A stretch of 64,000 nucleotides of DNA, from contig NZ_JADEWL010000007.1 of NCBI RefSeq assembly GCF_015207665.1, positions 52,229 to 116,228 of the forward strand, in the 5' to 3' direction. Shown here one piece after another: positions 9,427 to 17,503 of this stretch. Within the stretch, counting starts at the first letter, position 1; each line of letters starts with the position of its first letter. Under the pieces are notes generated by a model that was given only the letters and a program-made list of their open reading frames with translations, was not told the origin of the DNA and did not search any database. The translations under genes and the position numbers were made by a program. Source of the DNA: Plectonema cf. radiosum LEGE 06105. GTDB taxonomy: Bacteria > Cyanobacteriota > Cyanobacteriia > Cyanobacteriales > Nostocaceae.

Positions 9427-10293
9427 AAAAACTGCCTCTAGTTTTTTCGGTAGATGATTGAATAGTTTTTTTTATGATTCATATAGAGAAAACCTATTTT
9501 TTTATTTTCTCAGTATATAATCTAACCGTATTTTTACTGTAAATTATAAAGACGAGATAAATATAGCTGTTTTCTCTATGAAAAAATCAAAAAGCTTGGT
9601 TTCATTAAAAGGTAGGCATCAAAAATAAATAATTTTACCAGAACAAAGCCTGTCAAATCACTTTGTTTAGTTTCATAAAGTTAAGACTAAATAAATTTAT
9701 TTTCATAAAAAACTAATATGACAAAAGACCGAAATATTATTGATTAATTGCTGATAACTGTTACCCGGTAGTCGCCCCAATAGTTATCACATCAATTCCT
9801 ATTAATTACGTATTTTTCTCTGGTAAGAATTTAAATTAAATCCTTTCTTTCTGCTTAAACTTACCTTTAAGGGCATTTTATCGTTAATTAACCTCATCTG
9901 TTGTACTTTTGCTCGCAAAATCAAAGAATAATCAACAAAGCAAAACCTATTTTAATTGCCGTTTTTATTCCTCACAATCTTCCTCTGAAATTTTGATATC
10001 AGTTACTCTCAACTACTCGTACTTTAGCTTTGTTTGATATTACAAATTTTACAGCCTTGATGAGGAACTAGTAGGTCGGAAAGACACAGTAGACAATATG
10101 CCATTCTTACATAACTGTGATGCAATTACAAACAACATCACCAGTAATAAATCATCATAAATCGAAGAATATAGTAAATCTATCTAGTCAATTGACATCA
10201 GTAATATAACTGATTAACTATGAAAATATATATAAATTATTAGGTATTTGTATCAGTATTTTTCTGGTGATGAACAAGCAAAAGTTTAAGTTG
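9427..10293. other. gene-free region upstream of the sugar-nucleotide operon
   Basis: No open frame with a plausible start or family resemblance is present on either strand. The DNA is very AT-rich. It should contain the promoter for the 9426-1 block. I could not pick out a convincing -10/-35 pair, a riboswitch or an RNA gene. Confidence 0.5.
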
Positions 10294-10355
10294 AAAATGG
10301 CGATAGGCGTTCACCGCAGGTGCGGCTTAGCCTTGCCCGAAGGGATCGCCATTTT
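10294..10355. repeat. hairpin repeat with perfect 11-bp ends
   Basis: The ends AAAATGGCGAT and ATCGCCATTTT are exact reverse complements, enclosing a GC-rich core that contains CACCGCAGGTGCGG. Short GC-rich palindromic units like this occur in many copies in Nostocales genomes. Only this copy is seen in the window. Confidence 0.7.
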
Positions 10356-10418
10356 GATGTTTGGGATGCTGCTAATCAGTTCTGTTTATTCAACCATAAA
10401 GTGCTGTATTTATAATGA

Positions 10419-10605
10419 ATCAGCGCGGATGCGATATTATAGCGGTTTTCAATTTGGTGTAATACAAATTTACCTCACAAATTACGAATTATATTCACCC
10501 TGCCCAAAGCCTCCCCTCTCCGATGCCTTGGAGAGGGGAAGGGCGTGAGGTTTTAGTGTATTGGACTCAACTGAAATTTGCTATATTTCGCATCCGCGCT
10601 GATTA
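10419..10605. repeat. MITE-like element with long terminal inverted repeats
   Basis: The left end AATCAGCGCGGATGCGA (10419-10435) is repeated as its exact reverse complement at 10588-10604. The similarity continues imperfectly inward for about 45 bases on each side. Between them lies a smaller stem, CCCCTCTCC...GGAGAGGGG. There is no coding capacity. The layout (about 187 bp, inverted ends, no transposase) is that of a miniature inverted-repeat element. The right end abuts a pentanucleotide tandem repeat. Confidence 0.7.
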
Positions 10606-10643
10606 ATTTAATTTAATTTAATTTAATTTAATTTAATTTAATT
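10603..10643. repeat. pentanucleotide tandem repeat (TTTAA)n
   Basis: About eight uninterrupted copies of a five-base unit of the TTTAA type lie directly against the right end of the MITE-like element. This is a simple repeat prone to length change. Confidence 0.85.
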
Positions 10644-10761
10644 GTTTTGAAATAAAATTAAAATATTACTTACTTAATGTTAATTACGCAGTACAAATTA
10701 TTAGCTTCTAATATACTTATAGCAGCTAACAACAAATAAAAATTGGATATCCGAACTATTT

Positions 10762-12957
10762 TTATTGTGCGGTTACACTTGTCCTTTGAAATAAAGTATC
10801 GCATTTGTTGTCAACAACAACGCAAATGCTGCTAAGGGCTTGCTGATAATTATCCATGTCATCTTGCTCCAGAGAGATTTTAGCTGCTTTTTGTAAATCT
10901 TCAATCGCTTGTTGACGATACAGATTAGATTCTCCTCCGCCATACTGAGCTAGTTCGTAACGAACTAAACCTCGTTTGAGATAGACTTTTGGCAATTTAG
11001 AATTAAGCTGCAATGCTTGATTAAAATCTTCAAGAGCTTTTTTATATTCTTGGTCAAAGTTGCTGCTATATTGAGCTAATTGATAGCGAACTAAACCTCT
11101 TTGATAAAAAGCTTCGGGTCTTGAGGATTCAATTTGTAACGCTCGGTTAAAATCGTCAATTGCTCGTAAATAATCTTTCTGGGAATCACCACTGAATTTA
11201 GCGATTTGAGAACGGACGATACCTCTTCTGATATAAGCTTCTACCTCGTCACTGTCAATGGAAAGCGCATGATTGTAATCTTCAACTGCCAATTTATATT
11301 CTTTGTCTGGGTCGCTACTATATTCAGCAAGCATATAGCGGACGTTACCACGATTGACAAAAGCTTTGACTTCGTTTGGATTTAATTTTACAGCATGAGT
11401 GTAGTCTGTAAGGGCTGCTTCATATTCTTTTAAGTTGTAATGGGAATTACCACGATTGACGTAAGCCCTGGAATTTTGAGGATTTTTTTGAATTTCTTGG
11501 GCAAAATTAGCAATAGCTTCTTCGTATTTCTGTAGTTTATAGGCAGCACGACCCTGCTTATAATAATCTGTGAAGCTGTTATTATGATCGATTTCTTTGG
11601 AACTAACCAAAGTTTGTTGAGCGTACTGATTTTTCTCAACGGTAGAACTTGTAAACTTTGTCGCTATATCTAAATAGCCCAATGTCAAAAAGCCAAGCAA
11701 GCACAAAATCACCGGGTAAAATCTGGGTTTGTTATTCGGTTGATAGTAAGAAATATTCTGAATAATTTGCGGGCTGCGACGATAAGTAGCAGTTGTTGGT
11801 TTGGGTGCAGTTGCAGTTACAGTAGCAGCAGTCCGTCTTCTGGAAGTTGTGGCTGTACGCCTCCGTTTAGGCTTGGGGCGGGGCTTCAAATGTTGCTTGT
11901 TTTCCACAGCTTGAATTGATGGAAAAGGATCTCTTCCACCTAATTTTGCACTGCGCTCGCACCAAGGACATTTATGCTGGTGGTTACTGTGGAGATGCTG
12001 GGGGTTTTTCTGACATCGTACCAAAGCATTTTCGGCTTCAGTTAATGCCAACAGCCAGGTTTGAGCATTCGGACGAATCTGGGGGTTATTATGACCATCT
12101 TCAAAACAACGGACGAAAAGCTGTTGTAGGGTAGGGTGAAGAACATTCCAAGATGGTGCAATGGGTGTGGGGGTGTAAGGTACGTGACGATTGACGCTGT
12201 AAGTAAAATGCCCTTTGGCAATGCGTGCTTCATAGGGTGGTGGTTCGCCTACACTTTGAAAAATTCCAGAAAATGGATGGGTACCTTCCATCAAAAGTTG
12301 AAATATCAGTACTCCTAATCCAAATAAATCGTGAGGAATAGCGCGATCGCACTCGGAAAATGTCTTATTTTGTAGTTCTGGTGGGGTAAATTCTGGTTTA
12401 CCTACGGGAGTGCGATAAACTATATTGGTTTGAGGGTCTCGCACTTGAAACGAATCCGTGTCTACCACCGTTACCAATGCCGTATCGCTGACTAAAATAT
12501 TCGATTCATTGACATCACCGACGCAATACCCGCTTGCGTGCAAAGCAGCGAAAGCCGCAGCCAAATTACGAGCAGTGCGAAGCAGGTACTGATAGTTAAA
12601 TAAAGGACAATGCTGGCGACGAGTCCTCGGATTGTAAAAATCGATGATGGGACGCATTCCCCGAATACGCGGCATGGTAAAACCAATAATTTGGTTGCTA
12701 CCGTCTGCTGCTCTGATCAATTCGGAAGGCCAAGCAATCGAGATATGTCCTAAAGATGCCGTGGGATTTTCTGGTGGATGAAGAACCATCGCTTCTAGCT
12801 TATGAGCTTTTTCAAGAGTCGGCTTGTGGTAAACTTTGGCGACTAGTTCGGCATCTGAGTCTATGGTGTAGATGCACGCTTCACCACCACGCCCCAAACT
12901 GATGTTAAGGTCAATGGGAATATTTTTTTGATTGCCAACAGAGCGTAGTACCTGCAT
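10762..12957 (-). CDS. YegI/TerY-P-type protein kinase with zinc-ribbon-like motif, membrane helix and TPRs
   Basis: A 731-residue protein. Residues 20-300 are a kinase domain: glycine loop LGRGGEACIY, Lys41, an unusual catalytic loop VGDVNESNIL (Asp148, Asn153; the HRD His-Arg is replaced), metal-binding VDTDSF (Asp166, in place of DFG) and KPEFTPPEL. This pattern matches E. coli YegI and the kinases of TerY-P triads. A Cys/His cluster follows (C315 to CPWC at 330-333), then a basic Pro/Thr linker, one membrane helix (about 412-430), and TPRs from about 463 to 690. Four of the repeats are about 42 residues apart instead of 34. It is preceded by PP2C and VWA genes on the same strand. It probably phosphorylates targets reversed by the PP2C; substrates are unknown. 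The replaced HRD and DFG residues leave activity to be shown. Confidence 0.85.
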   Translation of the reverse strand: MQVLRSVGNQKNIPIDLNISLGRGGEACIYTIDSDAELVAKVYHKPTLEKAHKLEAMVLHPPENPTASLGHISIAWPSELIRAADGSNQIIGFTMPRIRGMRPIIDFYNPRTRRQHCPLFNYQYLLRTARNLAAAFAALHASGYCVGDVNESNILVSDTALVTVVDTDSFQVRDPQTNIVYRTPVGKPEFTPPELQNKTFSECDRAIPHDLFGLGVLIFQLLMEGTHPFSGIFQSVGEPPPYEARIAKGHFTYSVNRHVPYTPTPIAPSWNVLHPTLQQLFVRCFEDGHNNPQIRPNAQTWLLALTEAENALVRCQKNPQHLHSNHQHKCPWCERSAKLGGRDPFPSIQAVENKQHLKPRPKPKRRRTATTSRRRTAATVTATAPKPTTATYRRSPQIIQNISYYQPNNKPRFYPVILCLLGFLTLGYLDIATKFTSSTVEKNQYAQQTLVSSKEIDHNNSFTDYYKQGRAAYKLQKYEEAIANFAQEIQKNPQNSRAYVNRGNSHYNLKEYEAALTDYTHAVKLNPNEVKAFVNRGNVRYMLAEYSSDPDKEYKLAVEDYNHALSIDSDEVEAYIRRGIVRSQIAKFSGDSQKDYLRAIDDFNRALQIESSRPEAFYQRGLVRYQLAQYSSNFDQEYKKALEDFNQALQLNSKLPKVYLKRGLVRYELAQYGGGESNLYRQQAIEDLQKAAKISLEQDDMDNYQQALSSICVVVDNKCDTLFQRTSVTAQ

Positions 12958-13012
12958 TTTAATTTAAAATTACACTTTATAGTTTAAATTTGACTGCGGT
13001 TCAACAGTATTG

Positions 13013-13792
13013 TTAATCGCTTAATGCTGCTATGATTAAAGTCAAGTCATCATCAGTACGTTGGGTGATTTTTTCGGAACGTAAAAATTTAACTAATTGT
13101 TCCTTAGCCCCTTTTAACTCTTCAGCATTGGCTACAAAGTCAAACAAAGGTAAAAAGAACGGCTTGTGGGGTAAACCTACAGCCATATTTATTGCTAGCA
13201 TTTGCAGCCCATCGGTAAGAATGGCAATATTGGTAATACCCTGCCGCCATACATTTACCTGCACTGAATCCAAAGCAGTGGGTGATGTCAGAAAGCTGGT
13301 TTCATTGATGTATTCCCCACTATCGGGAACGGTTAAAGCTGTTAAATTACCTAGACTGTCTTTAACAACTGCAACACCATCCCCGATTTGAGCTACCACA
13401 GCGACATTAGGCGTAGCTACAACAATAATTAAAGTTGTTGATAAATCTTTGGGTGGTCTATTTGAAGCTATTGCTTCTTCTTCAACTGCTGTTTTTGCAG
13501 CCAAAATTGCTTCGCTCAATAGGGCTTTTGCAGAGCTATCCGAAGCTAGGGTACTTTGGTTAATCTGCTTTACAGAGATATTTTCAATTGCTGCTTCTAC
13601 AGCTACCATTGCTCCTACCTTCCCAAGACTTGCACTCCCCGCACCATCTGCTGCGGCTGCCACTAAAATATTATCTGGCAACATCTGCCAGTGATGGGCA
13701 TCCTGACAAAGCAGGGAGTTCTTGACGTGGCTAGTCCCACATACTGATGCACCCACTACCCGCCAGTGAAGCTTTTGTCTTGAACTGTTCAT
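13013..13792 (-). CDS. PP2C-family serine/threonine phosphatase (YegK-like)
   Basis: A 259-residue PP2C-type phosphatase. It contains the metal-binding motifs AAADGAGSASLGK near residue 48, QIGDGVAVV near 137, ILTDGLQML near 192 and DDDLTLIIA at the C-terminus. These supply the aspartates that coordinate Mn/Mg. It lies between a VWA gene (50 bases upstream) and a kinase gene (55 bases downstream), all on one strand. That is the gene order of the YegL-YegK-YegI/TerY-P triad, in which it would oppose the kinase. No membrane segment or signal peptide is seen, so it should be cytosolic. Confidence 0.87.
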   Translation of the reverse strand: MNSSRQKLHWRVVGASVCGTSHVKNSLLCQDAHHWQMLPDNILVAAAADGAGSASLGKVGAMVAVEAAIENISVKQINQSTLASDSSAKALLSEAILAAKTAVEEEAIASNRPPKDLSTTLIIVVATPNVAVVAQIGDGVAVVKDSLGNLTALTVPDSGEYINETSFLTSPTALDSVQVNVWRQGITNIAILTDGLQMLAINMAVGLPHKPFFLPLFDFVANAEELKGAKEQLVKFLRSEKITQRTDDDLTLIIAALSD

Positions 13793-13842
13793 AAACTTAC
13801 CTTTTTCTAGGGCTGTTTAATTATTGCTGTACTTGAACTATA

Positions 13843-14517
13843 TTAAACAGAACCCCAACCAATTGGCGGCAGAGCTACTTGTTCGTCTACTTTGGAATGA
13901 GAGACTGCTGACATACTAGCAGATAACCATACAAACATCTCCACAAAATTTAATCCATTCAGTTTTAAAGGAGTACGCACGGTTAACTGACTCAACCGCG
14001 TCATGTTGGCATTTTCCACTCCTACAGAGAAAAAGGCTACACGTTTGTTTGATTCATCGCTTTGTAGACGCTGCGATGCTTGCTCGATCAATTCTTCGGG
14101 TTCTCCTTGTGGTTCACCGTCGGTAATCATAAATATCCAAGGACGATAGTAAGCAACACCATTAGAACGATACTGAGCTTTTCGTTCTTGAATTAAGTCT
14201 AAAGATTTGTGAATACCAGCACCCATGGTAGTTAACCCTTGTGCTGTTAATATGGGCGGAGTAAATTGGTCGGCAGTCACAAAATCTTGTACTACATTTA
14301 TATTGCTGTCAAAAGTAACTATAGATACTTCAACTCTTCTTGATGCTAATGAATTTTTCGTTAATTCATCCTTAAAACTAAGCAAGCCTTGATTTAAAGC
14401 ATCTATTGGCGCTCCTTGCATCGACCCAGATGTATCTAACAACAATACGCAAGGACAACGAGGTTCGGGGTTCTCCGCGAAATCAACTACTTCGTCTAGT
14501 CTTAAGGTATCGGACAT
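13843..14517 (-). CDS. TerY/YegL-like VWA-domain protein
   Basis: A 224-residue protein that is almost entirely one von Willebrand A domain. It has the complete metal-ion-dependent adhesion site: DTSGSMQG near residue 28, a central threonine (TTMGAG) and ITDGEPQGE. Cytosolic VWA proteins of this type (TerY, E. coli YegL) are thought to act as metal-dependent protein-interaction modules. It is the first gene of the triad with the PP2C and kinase genes, so it probably recruits or scaffolds their substrate. No signal peptide. Confidence 0.87.
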   Translation of the reverse strand: MSDTLRLDEVVDFAENPEPRCPCVLLLDTSGSMQGAPIDALNQGLLSFKDELTKNSLASRRVEVSIVTFDSNINVVQDFVTADQFTPPILTAQGLTTMGAGIHKSLDLIQERKAQYRSNGVAYYRPWIFMITDGEPQGEPEELIEQASQRLQSDESNKRVAFFSVGVENANMTRLSQLTVRTPLKLNGLNFVEMFVWLSASMSAVSHSKVDEQVALPPIGWGSV

Positions 14518-15137
14518 AACTTTCGCTGCTATATGGAAGTTCTAAGATTGGATTTTCTGTTTGTCAAAGTATATAGTTTAAAGCCCCAAATAAATTCTAG
14601 CTGTGGCACTTTAGACGATGGATATTTCTTTTATGGTTCACTTTCTTACTAATGCATTATTGCCTATATTGTCCGACATATCTTTACTGTTATTTGATAA
14701 ATCATAAGTGTTTTTGTGCAACTTCGATCAACAATGGCTTTTAACTGTAAGGGTTTATATTATATACAGAATAAATCTAGAATACAATAAATCCGTCCTA
14801 CGTATACGCGAAAAATTAAAGATTATGTGTAGAAAAAACCTAGATTAGATGAAATACTGACGGACTGGAAATTATTTCTTATTAAAAAGAGAGTTAATTC
14901 ACCAAAATCAAGAATAAATACTAAGTTTTCTGAAAGGTTCCGTTATGTATTGTTGATTAATATAGTCTAAAAACAAATGTAGCAATCAATCTGTAATGTA
15001 ACATTTTTAACTGGTAATATATTTATGTCAAAAAAGAACAAATTAATTCATGTAGAATATTTATTCTTTAATGCTTAACTAGATTGAATTGATGTTTACA
15101 AATATTTTGTCTTATTTAGTGTAATTCTCCATGCTAT
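14518..15137. other. divergent intergenic region
   Basis: About 620 bases between the minus-strand VWA gene and the plus-strand PatA-like regulator. It must hold two outward-facing promoters. It is AT-rich with no convincing ORF, repeat or RNA structure that I can identify. Confidence 0.5.
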
Positions 15138-16565
15138 ATGAATAATTTTGCAACTTTCACAAAATTGTCTCCCCTGAGTTTATTAAGACATTTATCTAGT
15201 TGCTTTGAGAATACTTGTTTGCAAGTTCAAAGTAATTCAGTTAATTGGTGGATTTACTTAGAAGAAGGTAAAATCGCTTATGCTACTCATTCTGTAGAAC
15301 CTTTTGATCGACTTGAGCGTCATTTGCGTCGGTTATCAGTTCAAATCCCCACTTTAACCAGCGAAATTCGCGTGCAGTTACGGATGATGTTTGAGCCGGA
15401 TTCGCAGCGAAAGTCAGTCCAAACTACAGAAAATCCGTCAGAATCATTATCTTTTCAACAATCTCCAGATTATCAAGCAATTTGCTGGTTAATAACTCAA
15501 AGGTATTTGAATCCTACACAAGCAGCTATATTAATTCAAGAGTTAGTAAAAGAAGTTGTTGAATCGTTTTTACTGATAAAAAAAGGTACATACGAATTTC
15601 ATCAGAATTTAATTTTATCTCCGAAGATTTGTCGATTGGATGCCGAAAAACTATTAGTAGTTTCTCAAGATAGATTGCAATCTTGGGAACATTTTGCACC
15701 ACGGATTACTTCTCCATTTCAACGTCCTTATTTATGGATTAATACAAAAACTCATATACAAAAAATTTCCGAAATTCAGCCAAATTTAGTTAACTGGATG
15801 AAGGGATTTAGTTTGCGTCATCTTGCTGTAATTATGAATCAAGATGAACTTCAGTTAGCACGCAGTTTATATCCTCATATCCAAAGTGGAGCGATTTTAC
15901 TCCATGAACCAGATCCACCATTTGACAAACTACCTAAAAATGATATTCAGGTATCCCACACTAATAGTAAAATAACCCAATTTATCAATAAAGAAGTCGC
16001 TGACACCATACAAACAGCATCACAAGTAACTATCAAATCACAGCCGACTATTCCTCCACAAAAGCAAATAATACCTGTCAATAAAGTGACCATTAAGCCT
16101 GTTACTCAACTTTCTGCTCCAAATGCAGAGAAAGTTGAACAAATAGCAAAACCAGATAATATTAAAGCTGCTCCTCCTGAGTCAAGTTTACCACCAAGAA
16201 AAGTTTACAAAATTGTTTCTGTAGATGATAGTCCAGTAATGCTCAAAGAAATTAGCCGCTTCTTGGAAGATGAGAGCTTTTCTGTTGTTACCATTGATAA
16301 TCCCTTGAAAGCTGTAATGTCAATTATTCGACATCAGCCAGATTTAATTTTATTAGATTTAAATATGGAAGGAATTGATGGTTATGAATTATGTCGGATT
16401 ATCCGCAATAACTCAAAGTTCAAGAATACTCCGATTGTGATGGTAACGGGGAGTAAAGGATTTGTAGACAAAGTAAAAGCAAGACTAGTTGGAGCTAGTG
16501 GATATTTGACTAAACCTTTTACTCGTGCTGATTTACTCAAAATGGTGTTTATGCATTTAACTTGA
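15138..16565 (+). CDS. PatA/PixG-like response regulator (PATAN + REC)
   Basis: A 475-residue protein. Residues 1 to about 240 form the PATAN/DUF4388-type effector domain of cyanobacterial PatA-like regulators. A Pro/Lys-rich linker follows, then a C-terminal receiver domain (about 355-475) with acidic pocket VDDSP, phospho-acceptor LLDLNM, MVTGS and LTKPF. PatA-like proteins take part in heterocyst patterning (PatA) or phototaxis and pilus control (PixG/PilG). The next gene is a CheY-like regulator 111 bases downstream, as in pixG-pixH. The cognate CheW, MCP and CheA genes are absent from the window. Confidence 0.85.
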   Translation: MNNFATFTKLSPLSLLRHLSSCFENTCLQVQSNSVNWWIYLEEGKIAYATHSVEPFDRLERHLRRLSVQIPTLTSEIRVQLRMMFEPDSQRKSVQTTENPSESLSFQQSPDYQAICWLITQRYLNPTQAAILIQELVKEVVESFLLIKKGTYEFHQNLILSPKICRLDAEKLLVVSQDRLQSWEHFAPRITSPFQRPYLWINTKTHIQKISEIQPNLVNWMKGFSLRHLAVIMNQDELQLARSLYPHIQSGAILLHEPDPPFDKLPKNDIQVSHTNSKITQFINKEVADTIQTASQVTIKSQPTIPPQKQIIPVNKVTIKPVTQLSAPNAEKVEQIAKPDNIKAAPPESSLPPRKVYKIVSVDDSPVMLKEISRFLEDESFSVVTIDNPLKAVMSIIRHQPDLILLDLNMEGIDGYELCRIIRNNSKFKNTPIVMVTGSKGFVDKVKARLVGASGYLTKPFTRADLLKMVFMHLT

Positions 16566-16676
16566 TTAGTTACATCAACATCAGTTATAAATTTCTGAAA
16601 TATAAGTTAAAGATTATTTTTGCTTCTGGGTTGGATTTGAGTAAATTACTAGTAAATGTGGATAGTGAGGATAAAA

Positions 16677-17039
16677 ATGGCTACAATTTTGGTTGTTGAA
16701 GATACTCCTTCTCAGTTGGAGTTAATGAACATTTTTTTGCAGGAAGGTGGCTATACGGTAATTAGAGCAATTGATGCTAAAGATGGATTAGAAAAAGCAC
16801 GATTACATCAACCAGATGCAATTATTACAGATGTAGTAATGCCGGGAATGAGCGGATTTGAATTTTGTCGTAAACTTAAAAAAGATTTAACGACACAAAA
16901 AATACCGATTATTTTTTGTAGTTCTAAAAATAAAGATATTGACCGTATTTGGGGAATGAGACAAGGAGCCGATGCTTATGTAACAAAACCTTTTACCAAA
17001 CAACAATTAATCAGTGCGGTGATATCTGTTCTTGTTTAA
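16677..17039 (+). CDS. CheY-like single-domain response regulator (PixH-like)
   Basis: A 120-residue stand-alone receiver domain: VVEDTPS acidic pocket, ITDVVMPGMSG with the phospho-acceptor Asp, CSSK switch position and YVTKPF lysine. The ATG at 16677 is chosen over an in-frame ATG 21 bases upstream because TGAGG lies 8 bases before it and the protein begins at the conserved first strand. Position directly after a PatA-like gene suggests a PixH/PilH-type partner in motility signalling. Confidence 0.87.
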   Translation: MATILVVEDTPSQLELMNIFLQEGGYTVIRAIDAKDGLEKARLHQPDAIITDVVMPGMSGFEFCRKLKKDLTTQKIPIIFCSSKNKDIDRIWGMRQGADAYVTKPFTKQQLISAVISVLV

Positions 17040-17503
17040 TTATTTTATCTAGCTATTTTAATCTTATAGTAGTGTATCTACTTAAAATACAATATTTTCA
17101 TCAGAGTGCTTTTATGTTTTTGAATAAAGCATTATAAGTTGATGTACAGTTAAAAATTTGCAAATAAAAAAAGATATAATATTTTTGACAGTTAGGTTAA
17201 AAAAACAATTTCAGATTTGTTGAAATCTTTTAACAGTAAACAAGTAAAACGTGAAATAGGATTGTTATTATATATATTACGAAATATCAGATACTCAATA
17301 TTGCAATATAATCACCCTCCGGGTGATATTACGAATTATACTCACGGTAATGGTAAAAAAAATCGGAAGATGGATTAAGTGCTTTTTTGAGTAGTGATAT
17401 GTCCATTATCCAATTTGCCATTGCTAATAACCCATTCCCATTTAAAATAGTTTATGCGTATTGATTCAATCGCTATTTTTAATCGCATAAGCAAATATAT
17501 TCC
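17040..17503. other. intergenic region with a short hairpin
   Basis: About 460 AT-rich bases between the CheY-like gene and pheT. A small perfect hairpin, ATCACCC-TCC-GGGTGAT, lies at 17311-17327 but has no following T-run, so it is not a clear terminator. No gene is seen. Confidence 0.5.

Noticed and set aside
10267..10548. 93-codon plus-strand frame
   Set aside because: It runs through a palindromic hairpin unit and the MITE-like element; composition is that of the repeats and no family is recognisable.
13032..13391. 119-codon plus-strand frame opposite the PP2C gene
   Set aside because: The minus-strand PP2C has clear catalytic motifs; the opposite frame is a shadow.
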